Assembly: GCA_005765155.1 (NCBI GenBank)
Contig: VCCP01000005.1
Location: 3,410,001-3,474,000, forward strand
Length of the DNA: 64,000 bases
Origin: Zelopaecilomyces penicillatus
Taxonomy: Eukaryota > Ascomycota > Sordariomycetes > Hypocreales > Pseudodiploosporaceae
Direction of reading: 5' to 3'
A program made the translations under genes and the position numbers. How positions within the stretch are numbered: position 1 is the stretch's first letter; each line of letters opens with the position of its first letter. Shown in pieces: positions 23,094 through 33,045 of this stretch. The notes under the pieces were generated by a model that was not told the origin of the DNA, made no database searches, and worked only from the letters and a program-made list of their open reading frames with translations.

Positions 23094-24253
23094 TCTGAGA
23101 GCCTCAGGAACAAAAGGGGTATTTGAGGTTGAGTGAAGGGTGAAAAGAATTGCGGGCGGCGGACCGCGCGCACGCTCCGTGCAAATACCAAGGCTCAAAA
23201 ATAGGGAGAGAATCAACAGCGTAGCTGTTTCGCTATCTCTGAGCAGCTAGCTGAGAAGGCTGAGATGAGCTGGGAACCGAAAAAAATAAAATCAAGTGCT
23301 TGCTGGCTTGGTGTTCATCTGAATGCTGTTGATGGGGTATCTTGGTTTTCGTCAAGCCGTGGGAGCGGGCGAGCTAGTGTTTGTGTATTGGGCGTGTATT
23401 GTGTACTGACGGATTCGGTCATCATCCAGGTCGGTGGCCTGCAGGGGATGTTTGTTTGTTGCGCTGGCCGGCGCGTTGTCGCAGCAACCGACAGAACAAC
23501 ACCAGCTGCGGCCAACCAGCATTGGCCATTTCGACCCATTGTTGTCTGTAGTTTTGCTTTGTCTCATTCCCAACGAATGATATCGGTCGGTGAGGGGGGG
23601 AAATATTTGCGCGAACCTGGGGCAACACAAACATGGCTTGCCAGTGGATGCCGTCCGAGTCTATCTCCTCTTCCATGCGTGCAATTGCTGCGACCTCCAT
23701 GCCGGGCATCACTTCATCTTCGTACTACGTAGTCATAACAACCATAGGTGCGTCAGGATCACTGGGCTGGGATAATGTAGTCAGTCACCAGAGCCTGACT
23801 CGACTAACAAAACGTAAATTGCGTTCTTCGCAACAGGCCATTGAGCTCTGGAACTGAAAAGACATCTGCCGAGTCCCGTGCCTATCTACCGAAAGACAAT
23901 CAATGCATCAGCAAGGACCACAATAATATTCTGCGGCTGTCGCGGGTAATGACGCCCTTGCCGAGCCCTCACATATTATAGATGTAACGTTAGGTGTAGT
24001 TCTTCAGCCATGTCAACACACTAGCCATAACCAAGGGTGTTGCCACTTTACACAAACATCAAGTCGCTATTTTCTACAGAGCTGAGTGCTTCTATACAGG
24101 ATGTCATGACTGATCCAAAACAGGCCGTCCTCTCTATTGGGACTAGCCACCGCCGACCATGATCTATTTTCGCGTCATTCCAAGCCATTTTCCTCTCTCC
24201 CTGTCCCATCTGATTCTATTACATTAAAACAATAATACGTAAGACTAGTTAAC
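23094..24253. other. Intergenic, promoter of the giant gene
   Basis: Contains the upstream region of the giant coiled-coil gene and the 3' flank of Ggc1, both leftward. A 155-residue plus-strand frame at 23265-23732 has no domain and lies in presumed promoter DNA. A third ACTACGTAGT palindrome lies at about 23724-23733. Confidence 0.5.
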
Positions 24254-25601
24254 TCATTTACGGAAAGCGGTGTCAAAGGCGGGGATCAACGTCTGCGCAA
24301 GCCAGAACGAAAATACCAGCTTCGGGCCAGTCATAAGAAGCTGTGAGTGTCATGGTATTAGCTTAATGATATTGTAGGGTTCTCCAACATGAGAGGAATT
24401 AGGTTTGCGGTTTGCATTCATACCTTAGGAACCAGGCCCTTGAAGAAGCTAGAGAATCCCTCGTTCTTAGCCATATTAGACAGGATACGGAAGCCGCTCT
24501 CAGGATTATCAAAGTTGCGGTTCTGGATTCGGGTCTTGATGACATCAAGCGGGGCTGAAACAACCAACGAAGCCGAAGCACCTGCAATCGAGGCGATGAA
24601 GTTCTGGAACCAGGATGCCTTATTGTAATCTTCGAGATGGAAAAGGTATTCCTTGGCGAAGGCAGAACCACCAAAAAGCTAGAGTTGTATCAGCATGGGC
24701 AATCCCGCAGGCACGAACACACTTCGAAATCACGTACCGCAAAAGATCCAGGGGCATTTCTGGCAGCCGTCCAGCCCCAGCCACGGTACAGATTGAAACC
24801 TTCATCAGCTACGATCCTGAAAACTCCTCGGCCCCTGAAAGCTTCGGGGTTGGTCTGGCGCTTGATCTTGAGAACGTCGAGAGGTAGCAGAACAATCTCT
24901 CCAATGCCGATCAAGCTGTCAAGACAGTCAGTCAATCCTGTTGCCCGCATATAATCCTGAAAGTGGATCAGTGGAACAGAGCTGCTTACCTGCCAGCCGT
25001 TGAGTGCATAATGGCCTTTCCGGTTTTCTTGCCAAAGGTTGATTCAAAGTCCTTTCCATAATGCTGCGCCAAGTAGTCGCGCGCAACTGGCTGCCCTCCA
25101 TACTTGTATATTCTCTGCAAAACCTTGTATCCGGCAGCATAGCCCAGGCCGGGGAACAGCGAAACGAATTTGCGGCCAATTGGTGCTGTAGCCTTATCTT
25201 TGAAGATGACCTGGTTGAATTGGGCGGCATTGGCAACCTATGGAGGGATGATTAATTCAAAGTGTCCAGGCTGCCGCATCTCTGTGTGGTGGTGTTTTAT
25301 TCTTACTCGGGTCTGGTTGCTCATCAACCGCTTCGCAATTGTGTCCACCTTGATGACTATGTTAGTAGATTGCTCATGGAAAAGGCTATATCGACTCGCA
25401 AGCGACATACGGGGTGGAAAACAGCCAGCTCGGCGATGCCCGCAGAACCTTCATATCAATTCTAGTCAGCGCATGCTATATCTATCTTTCTTCGGCGTTG
25501 ATCGGAGAGGAGATGTGTGTGTTGGACAACCACATACCTGAGCCCAGGACTCGCGCCCAATTCGACTCCTTGTGACCTCCCGATGCTGTTGGGGGAGACA
25601 T
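24254..25601 (-). CDS. GGC1: Mitochondrial GTP/GDP carrier
   Basis: Inner-membrane carrier exchanging GTP for GDP, needed for mitochondrial nucleotide supply and linked in yeast to iron homeostasis. Seven exons: 25538-25601, 25411-25448, 25307-25348, 24990-25237, 24738-24915, 24424-24678 and 24254-24340, giving 303 residues with every phase consistent. Two exons are only 38 and 42 bp, so this gene is not visible as one open frame. All three carrier signatures are present: HPVDTIAKR, LPLDVLKIKR and APLDVIKTR. GGC1-type stretches include SLIGIGEIVLLPLDVLKIKR, GWGWTAARNAPGSFA and LLMTGPKLVFSFWLAQTLIP. The start (MSPPTASGGHKESNWARVLG) has a normal short N-terminus. The length matches the family (about 300). 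Confidence 0.93.
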
Positions 25602-26916
25602 TATGATATATGGTAGTCTTGTATTTAGGGTGGAGATATCTATTCACTTGACGAGTGCACCAATTGCTTGACGCAGCCGAGATCAGAAAAAACGGTGCGG
25701 GGGCTGCTTTTGGTATCGTCAAGATGGCTTGCGGTTGGGAATGGAAAATTTTAGGCGAAACGTGGGCTTGGGCGTGGACTAGCTAGGGAAGCTGTCTCTG
25801 CCAAATGACGGTGGTAAATGTTCCCACCGGTTTCGGGGCTGCACGCGATGGATGCTGGCCAGCGGGATTGGTGCTCCACATGCGTCCCCTAGACAGTGCG
25901 TCTCGCTTACGGCGTCCATAGTCCCAACACACATCCCACTTGCTAAACGTGTACCTAACTCTACAGGTGCCACTCCCTACAAGATAAGTAACTCTCTAAT
26001 TGTGGCTCCTATATTTCCACCCGCAATGTTGCAGGGGGGGCATTCAACTCACGCACCTGCCTGCCAGGTACCTTGCCTACCCTGGAAAGTATGCTTGCAC
26101 TTGAGGGAAGCAGAACTAAAACCTCAAAGTATTGCGCAGCAATATTTATATCAGGCCAAATACATATGGACATGTGATTGAATGTTATCATTTTCCCTCA
26201 ATCGTTGTTCACAGGCCGCCCATTGACAGCGTGCGGAATATATAGATGTGATGCGAATGCTTGTGCGTAGGTAACAGACTTGCAAAAAGTAGAAATCAGT
26301 AAACAATACGAAGGATGATGTAAATGCCAAAACCTTCAGTCTTGTTAATATGCAAAACGCCAATACCCGCGCCGTTCGAATCCTGCTGAAAATACCGCAT
26401 AGACTTCATGTATGCGAAGGATGTGAATGACTGGAGACTAGCTGGGCTAAATTAATTCCCGAACAACCCTTTTTCATATTCACACCACCGAGTTATGTTT
26501 TCACCGCTCATGTCTTAGAGAAGAGAATGAGTGGTCCCTTGCTGATCACCACGGACGGATCAGCTCCACATCTCCATCCCGCGGTATTGGTCGGCACAGA
26601 CATAGCAAACTACATCATTTATTCAAACGCTACCTATATTATAGGTAACACTCATAGTGCTGCATGAAGATAGATTGCCCAACAACGTACGATATCAACG
26701 CAATCCACACTAGGATAGCAACGAATGGTATGACTATGAATACTCTATGTCGCCCATCAGACACCTTCTAGGACGTCCATTAAAACACATCTATGGCGTA
26801 GCATTCGCTTGCCCACATGCTGTTCAATGTGGGAAGTGGATCAATGTTCAAGTCGCTATCACAATCAGCCATAGGTATTTACAAACGCACATATCTGCGC
26901 CAACCATTGTTGCGTC
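25602..26916. other. Intergenic, no gene seen
   Basis: Upstream of Ggc1 and downstream of Rpc82, both leftward. Contains a G7 run near 26034. A T-loop-like GTTCGAATCC near 26374 is not flanked by a tRNA fold. Confidence 0.5.
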
Positions 26917-29098
26917 TCAGTAATCTCTGAACACCCCCACCATATCATCAAGTCTCATGACTTGCCCCAAAAGCCTATTTTGCTCTTCCAGATGTTCGTT
27001 GTACTTATTGTAATGCTCCGCTGTCATGACTTCTTCCTCCTTGCCCTGCACATCCTTCCTTTCCACAAACGATAGGATGTTTCGCTCCTTATGCCTTTCC
27101 ACCTGTAACGTTTGGAGGCAGCGGATCATGGCCTTGTAGATGTCATCGAGAAGCTGTGATTGCGTGCGTTCTCCATCAAAGAACCAGAAGAATAGGGTCC
27201 GGTTTGCTAATCTACTGTTGTCCTTTGGAACCTCCTGTACATCTACCAGGCCCGCCATTTGCATTGCAAGCATTTTTCCTTGCATGTCAGACTTCTTCAT
27301 CAGTGCGGCTGATGGCAGCATTTTCTCATCGAGCTTCCCCTTCTCGCGAAGTATTCGCGTTAACCGGAGGCCATGTCGCCCAAAGGATTTCTCTATAAAC
27401 GCATCCAGCTCAGATTCTCGAAGTCGGTTCATCAGTTGCTCATAATCAACTGTCCACTGCCCACGTCCCATTGTACCGCAGTGGCGTACAAATCGATGCT
27501 TACTTTCGGCAAGTAGTAGTAGATGTTGTCGCACCTGATCTAAACGACTATCCTCGGATGTTTCTGAATCTTCAAATTTCACCTTAGTCTGCCGTTCCTT
27601 GTCCGTCTTTGCTGTAAACGAGTTTCGTTGTCCAGTATTGTCATCATCCTCAGAATCGTCTGAGTCTCCGCCTGCATCGCCACCAAAAGCCCTTAGTGGT
27701 TGATGCATTGACAGGTCATCGTCTGAGTCATCGGAATCTGCATCAGCTTCAGGTGGTGCTGGTCTGACCTTTTCGGCGCTTTGAAAATCAAGTTTATCTT
27801 TCGGAGCTTTTCCAATTCCCGCCCCGACAATTAATGTCTCGTCAATAAGTCCGTAAATTTCCATTGTGGTAGCGGACACCTGCTTTGCCGCTGCTTCTTC
27901 ACCAAGCAAGGGGTCTATTCGGCAACGCGAGACCTGCGCGGTAAGAAGTTGTAAAAGCGCGTGATACACTTCTCCGGTAACCTCCCCCAGTATGTCTGCA
28001 GCAAAGTCGGCGAGGCGACGGTTGCGAAGTTCGACAAGGCATTTATCGTAATTGATCTTCACCACGATATTTGGCTTCGTTACTGTTAGATGGTTTGTAA
28101 TCGTTTGGGATATAGTTGCCTTACATTTAAATCAGGAACATCCTCAAAAGGTAATTGGTCATGATCCCATCCATTCTGAAGCTTTCTTCGTTTGGCCATT
28201 GGGCCACCAAACTGATCAAGTTGACGTTTTAGAGTTCTGCCTTTATCATTGAAGGCACGATATCGCTCCATGATCTGGCGTTGTTGCTCAGGTTTGTTCT
28301 TTGAAATCCTCTCACCAGGACTTGTCTTCGTTGCTTCATCCTCAATCTCATGATATACGTCTCTTGGGTTGCGAAAGGAATCCGCTCGCACAGTTTCAAT
28401 AATTTCTTCCCGAATCAAACGCGCCAGAACTGTGTGAAGATGCGCTTCGGAGTCAATCGAGATATTGTGTGATTTATGCCCACTATTCGCGTGTCCATTG
28501 ATGCCGTTGGTTCCGTTGGTTCCGTTTGTCCCATTCGTTTTTGGGGCTCGGGATTCGTAAGCGTGTGTTAGGTCGGCAATCCTGGCATATCCAAGAAGCA
28601 AGAGCGTCTGAACAAGATCTCGCTCAGCAGTCCCATATTGACTGTCAACCATTTCTAATATCTTCCCGGATCTCACAAGGTTGTAACAAGCCTCCGGATT
28701 AACCTCGTAGGTTGTTACTTTTTTCAAGTCGGTATAGTGATAGAGCAAGTTTTGTTGGATTAAAACGCCCAATCCATTGCGAATCTGAGAAGGAACCAAT
28801 AGTGTGTACTCTCGCAACTGTCCGATGTTGCACTGGCCTTTGGCGAACAGTGCGACCAAGATGCGCTGAGGCACGCAGAGCATAAGGTCAGCCACACGAT
28901 CGTCACATGCTTCTCCGGGTGCAAAAGCGAGCTGTGGTTAATGAAAGTTAAGAGAAAACATACAGATGGGAGCTCTCCATAAAGGTCGTTCACTAGTAGA
29001 GCGCAAAGCTCTGCTGCATGTTTTGTCTGATATTTTTCTGTTAGTACGCTTGAGATGCACTGAGTCGCGGGGTGAGTGAGTCAACTAACGACAAACAT
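26917..29098 (-). CDS. RPC82: RNA polymerase III subunit Rpc82 (RPC3)
   Basis: Subunit of the Rpc82-Rpc34-Rpc31 initiation subcomplex of RNA polymerase III (tRNA and 5S transcription). Exons 29090-29098, 28964-29026, 28125-28865 and 26917-28074 give 656 residues, the usual family length. Exon 1 is a 9-nt microexon (ATG plus two codons), inferred because splicing restores the conserved start MFVTKHAAELCALLVNDLYG and then ELPSRILVALFAKGQCNIGQ. Winged-helix segments follow (LREYTLLVPSQIRNGLGVLI). A low-complexity NGTNGTNG run lies near residue 155 and an acidic Asp/Ser linker near 400. The C-terminal part carries GRHGLRLTRILREKGKLDEK and RTLFFWFFDGERTQSQLLDD. The last intron is only 50 bp with an AAG acceptor, so that junction is less certain. 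Confidence 0.92.
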
Positions 29099-29568
29099 TG
29101 CGTTGCTTCTAGAGATCCTCTCACTATCTCTAGAGCTCTCACAATTACTACCGATAAGTCATTGAGTTGTGACGGCACACAAACTCGTTTCCCGTCCGGG
29201 TAGCAATGTTAATGTGAGGCTCCGAAAAGTTTGGTGGATATTGGAATCAGAAGCGCGAGGTCGGTCGCATTCGTCAATTTTTTTGCGGTGGTCTAGCAAG
29301 TTCAATAACGCTGGCGGGCTTGAGGGAAACAACTTGCAGCCATGTACCTCTGAAGTATGGGGTCGCTCTCAAAGACGTGAAAAAATACAAGGAAGAACAT
29401 GTGTCATGCTGCTGGCTTTCGGAGAGCTGTATCACGTGACCGAGTAGAATCTCGTTGCCGAAAATTAGACGGGAGCGAGTTGCTTCACGAGGCACTTCTT
29501 TCTGGCGGCCAATTGATCCACTACGACGTCTAAGGGACTGTCAATCACCTACACCACCGTATCTGACA
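29099..29568. promoter_or_regulatory. Divergent promoter of Rpc82 and Qcr2
   Basis: A 470-bp intergenic region between two divergently transcribed housekeeping genes. It contains the palindrome TCACGTGA at 29432-29439, about 130 bp before the Qcr2 ATG, which is a candidate Cbf1/bHLH site. A small GTG-start frame at 29169-29447 is unconvincing. Confidence 0.5.
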
Positions 29569-31113
29569 ATGATCTCGAGATCGGCTCTAGCGAGGAACGC
29601 GCCGCAGGCCGTTCGCCGGTCGTGCGGCATATCACGACTCCAGGGACGAGGTTTTGCCGCAGCCGCTTCCACCGGGTCATTCGAGACGTCAGACGTCAAT
29701 GGCCTGAAGGTGGCTTCACGGGATGCCCATGGACCGACTACGACTCTTGCTGTAGTTGCAAAGGCCGGTACTCGTTATCAGCCGCTCCCTGGCTTGACTT
29801 ACGGATTGGAACAGTTCGCTTTCAAGGTTGGTTAAGGACTTTGAACCCTTTCTCAGAAGCCTGAGCTAAATTAACTTGTCATTAAGAACACTCAAAGACG
29901 ATCTGCCCTTCGCATCGCGCGCGAGTCTGAACTACTTGGTGGCCAATTGTCATCATCTCATACCCGGGAGGCCCTCGTTATTGAGGCCAAGTTCCTTCGC
30001 GACGATCTGCCCTACTTTGCTGAGCTGCTTGCCGAGGTTGTCTCAATGACTAAATACACAAGTGAGAACGAATACATATGAGCAAATGATTATAAAGCTA
30101 AGCTGTTTTATAGCCCACGAATTCCATGAGGAAATTGAGCGGGTTCTGCACCTGAAGCAAGCGGCCAACAGTGCTGATGTCAACGCATTGGCACTAGACA
30201 ACGTCCACGCGGTTGCTTTTCACAATGGCCTTGGCGCATCTACCAACCTGACTTCTTCGACCCCCTCCTCGAAATATCTCAACGAGGAATACATTGCCAG
30301 CTATGCCGATGTAGTCTATGCCAAACCAAACATTGCCATCGTCGCTGATGGAGCCGGTCCTCAGGCGTTGTCTAACTGGGTTGGTCAATTTTTCAAGGAT
30401 GTTCCCGCTGCTTCCCAAAGCGGCCAGACTTTGAAAACCGAGGCTACTAAGTACTACGGAGGCGAGTCACGGACAACGAGTGCTGCTGGAAATTCGTTGG
30501 TGATTGCCTTCCCTGGCTCTGATGCCAGCGGTGCTAAGCCTGAGATGGCTGTTCTGGCGGCTTTGCTCGGTGGAGAGTCTACAATCAAGTGGGCTCCTGG
30601 CTTCAGCCTTGTCTCCAAGGCTACTGCTGGAACCCCTGGCCTCAGCATTTCCTCTACCAATCTGGCCTACTCTGATGCTGGTCTTTTGACTGTCCAGCTC
30701 ACTGGCCCGGCTGCTTCTGTTCGAAAGGGTGCCGAGGAAGCCGTCAAGGCTCTGAAGAGCATTGCTGAAGGCGCTGTTGGTAAGGAGGATGCCACAAAGG
30801 CTATTGCCAACGCCAAATTCAAGGTTTTGGAGCAAGGCCAGTTGCGCGGACCCAGCGTCCTTCTGGCAGGCTCCGGTCTTGTCCACGGTGGCAACACTGT
30901 GGACCTCCTTAGCTTGGCCAAGTCCTTTGATGGTGTTACTGCCGATAAGTTGAAGACCGTATGTTGCATGCCACCCTGCCATCATTTTGATCCCGATTAG
31001 CTAACCTCATTTTGTAGACTGCCAAGGCCCTCCTTGACGGAAAGGCTAGTGTGTCGGCCGTCGGCGACCTGTTTGTGCTGCCATATGCCGAGGAGATTGG
31101 TCTTCGAGTGTAG
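29569..31113 (+). CDS. QCR2: Cytochrome bc1 complex core protein 2
   Basis: Matrix-facing core subunit of respiratory complex III. Exons 29569-29826, 29887-30061, 30114-30958 and 31018-31113 give 457 residues, with all introns 52-60 bp and in phase. The Arg/Ala-rich N-terminus (MISRSALARNAPQAVRRSCG) is a mitochondrial presequence. The M16 peptidase-like fold is visible as GLKVASRDAHGPTTTLAVVA, GLEQFAFKNTQRRSALRIAR and LIAFPGSD-like segments. The active-site HxxEH of true M16 peptidases is absent, as expected for core protein 2. It ends LPYAEEIGLRV. Confident. Confidence 0.93.
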
Positions 31114-33045
31114 AGGGGGATTTCAAACGACGTAAAAGTATGTACCAATAGTCAAAGTCCTCTAGAGATGCAGGGTTCAAGGTTGTCCTGTCTGAATAAT
31201 CTAAAGTAGAATCCTCTGTTCATATTTACTGAGCGACACGTGCTCAACTCACCTTGGATGTCACCATGTTTCCTTTGTGCTTTGGCTTTTTTGATGACTC
31301 CTTGGCAAACTCTAAATTCTCACAATACCCTTTTCAGTATGACATACTCAAAGTCTGATGAAGTTAAGAAATGCCGAGTACTGGTGCACATTGCCGATTG
31401 GTTAAATGCTTGCTTTGGCAATTGCATCATACAGAGGCTCTATCTTCGACCTATAATGCCTTTGTCCCTGGAATTTATTGGGCCTTTCCGGCACAGTTTC
31501 CTTGCCCTGCGCCTGCAATTCTTTTGTTCGATCTTCTTCTTCTAGTGGGTCAGCTGGCTGCAACTATGAGCCTAATGGACATAATGTGCATCAAATTAGC
31601 ATGCTTCGTGACTTACATGCCTATAGCCTTACATGCATCAACAGCCGTGGCCCGTATATCCCAAAGAATTAACTTCTACACTTCACTGTTACTCGCATCT
31701 TCCTCTGACTCGTCAAGATGGTGTGAGAACGAGAGTAAACTTGAGTAAAAGAAACAGCATCTGCGTGCATGTTGTCCCTATTCTGCAAGCGACCAAAGGC
31801 CTAATCCGAGACCTTGGTGCTTCAGTTCGTTGCGCCATGTTTCCAGTGCAGTCCATTGCGGTAGCAAAGTACTTCGACATGGAGACCACACCTAGCCAGA
31901 AGCTGGAGGGAGCTTTGGCTTGGCATGCAAAGCTGGCACTGTGCTTAAGCGGGAGTTTACCTTCTGAACTGCCCTAGAAGTGGGGGAGGGCGAGGGCAAG
32001 GGCTCACAGGGCTGTCGCAAAGACGGCCCGCAAAGGACCCTCAACATCCCCCCTATGCGCACTGTAACAGGCACTGTATCTTAAGATATCTCCTTGCCCT
32101 GTGCTCCGTACCTTCTTACCCGCGTGCGCCCACCAGAGCAGCGGGCACACCACGCCTCTTTCTCGCTAGCCTGGCAAGAGTGACAGGGTAGGGGAAAACA
32201 AAGCCTCATCACCACCTCCACAGCCGAGACCTCGTCTCCCTTTCCCGCTGCCAAATTCTACCTCTCCATGTCCTGTTTGCCCATTGCGAGGCAATCGTAG
32301 CAGCGTCGAGCTGGACGATACGGCGGAGATTCACTTCCTTGAGTTCTTGCCTCTCGCCTTCCTATCTCAAGGTAAGCCTTGTCTCCCCACGCCTGCGCCT
32401 CCTTTACCGTCCTCTCGTCTCCTCTCGCCCCCCTGGCAGTCTTGTGCGTTGAGCAACCGATGCACCTGGGCCTCAGTCGGTCATCGATGCTCTTTGCGCC
32501 AGGCAAGAGTACTATCTGAACAACTTCGCTGATATTGTCCTGTCATCTGCTAGGAGCGAGTGTTGGTTTCAGGCACGTCCAGGACATCTTTCTACAGACG
32601 CTTGCCCAACCCAATTCGGTCACTTTGTTTCGAGTAACACAAGCTCCTTTGGCCACAGTCACCAGGTTCGTGCGGCCTAATTCACAACGCTCATCTCCTT
32701 ACCTATGCCTCTACACCGTGAGCCACTCGCTCTGTGAGCTCGGATTGCTTTAGCGATTCAGCCCCTCTCCTATATGCTGCATCGATAGTTTCTTCTTCTC
32801 GACACCACCGCCTTTCGAACATATTTGCGGCATCACTCACTAGCCCCCAAATACCTCTAACCTCTCTCGCTTTAGGTTCAGACACGCATCTGCCATCTAG
32901 CGACAACTACAGACAGGCTCTCTTTAACAAGGAACGTGTGTGACGCTACAGTAGATCATTTGTAGCGCCTTGCTATATGCTACATCAGTGGAGACCCGAC
33001 AAGACGATTCGAAAAGTTGCGCATCGCCAATAAAGGCTGATTAAC
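31114..33045. other. Intergenic and long leader of the ataxin-2 gene
   Basis: 3' flank of Qcr2, then from about 32160 pyrimidine-rich DNA that looks like promoter and 5' untranslated leader, with a possible leader intron donor (GGTAAGCC) near 32370. I searched all three plus-strand frames for an Sm domain belonging to the downstream gene and found none. Confidence 0.45.

Noticed and set aside
23265..23732. 155-residue plus-strand frame upstream of the giant gene
   Set aside because: Lies in promoter DNA of the leftward gene; Cys/Ser-rich text without domain.
26340..26410. Possible tRNA T-loop (GTTCGAATCC)
   Set aside because: The flanking bases do not pair as a T stem and no A box lies at the right distance.
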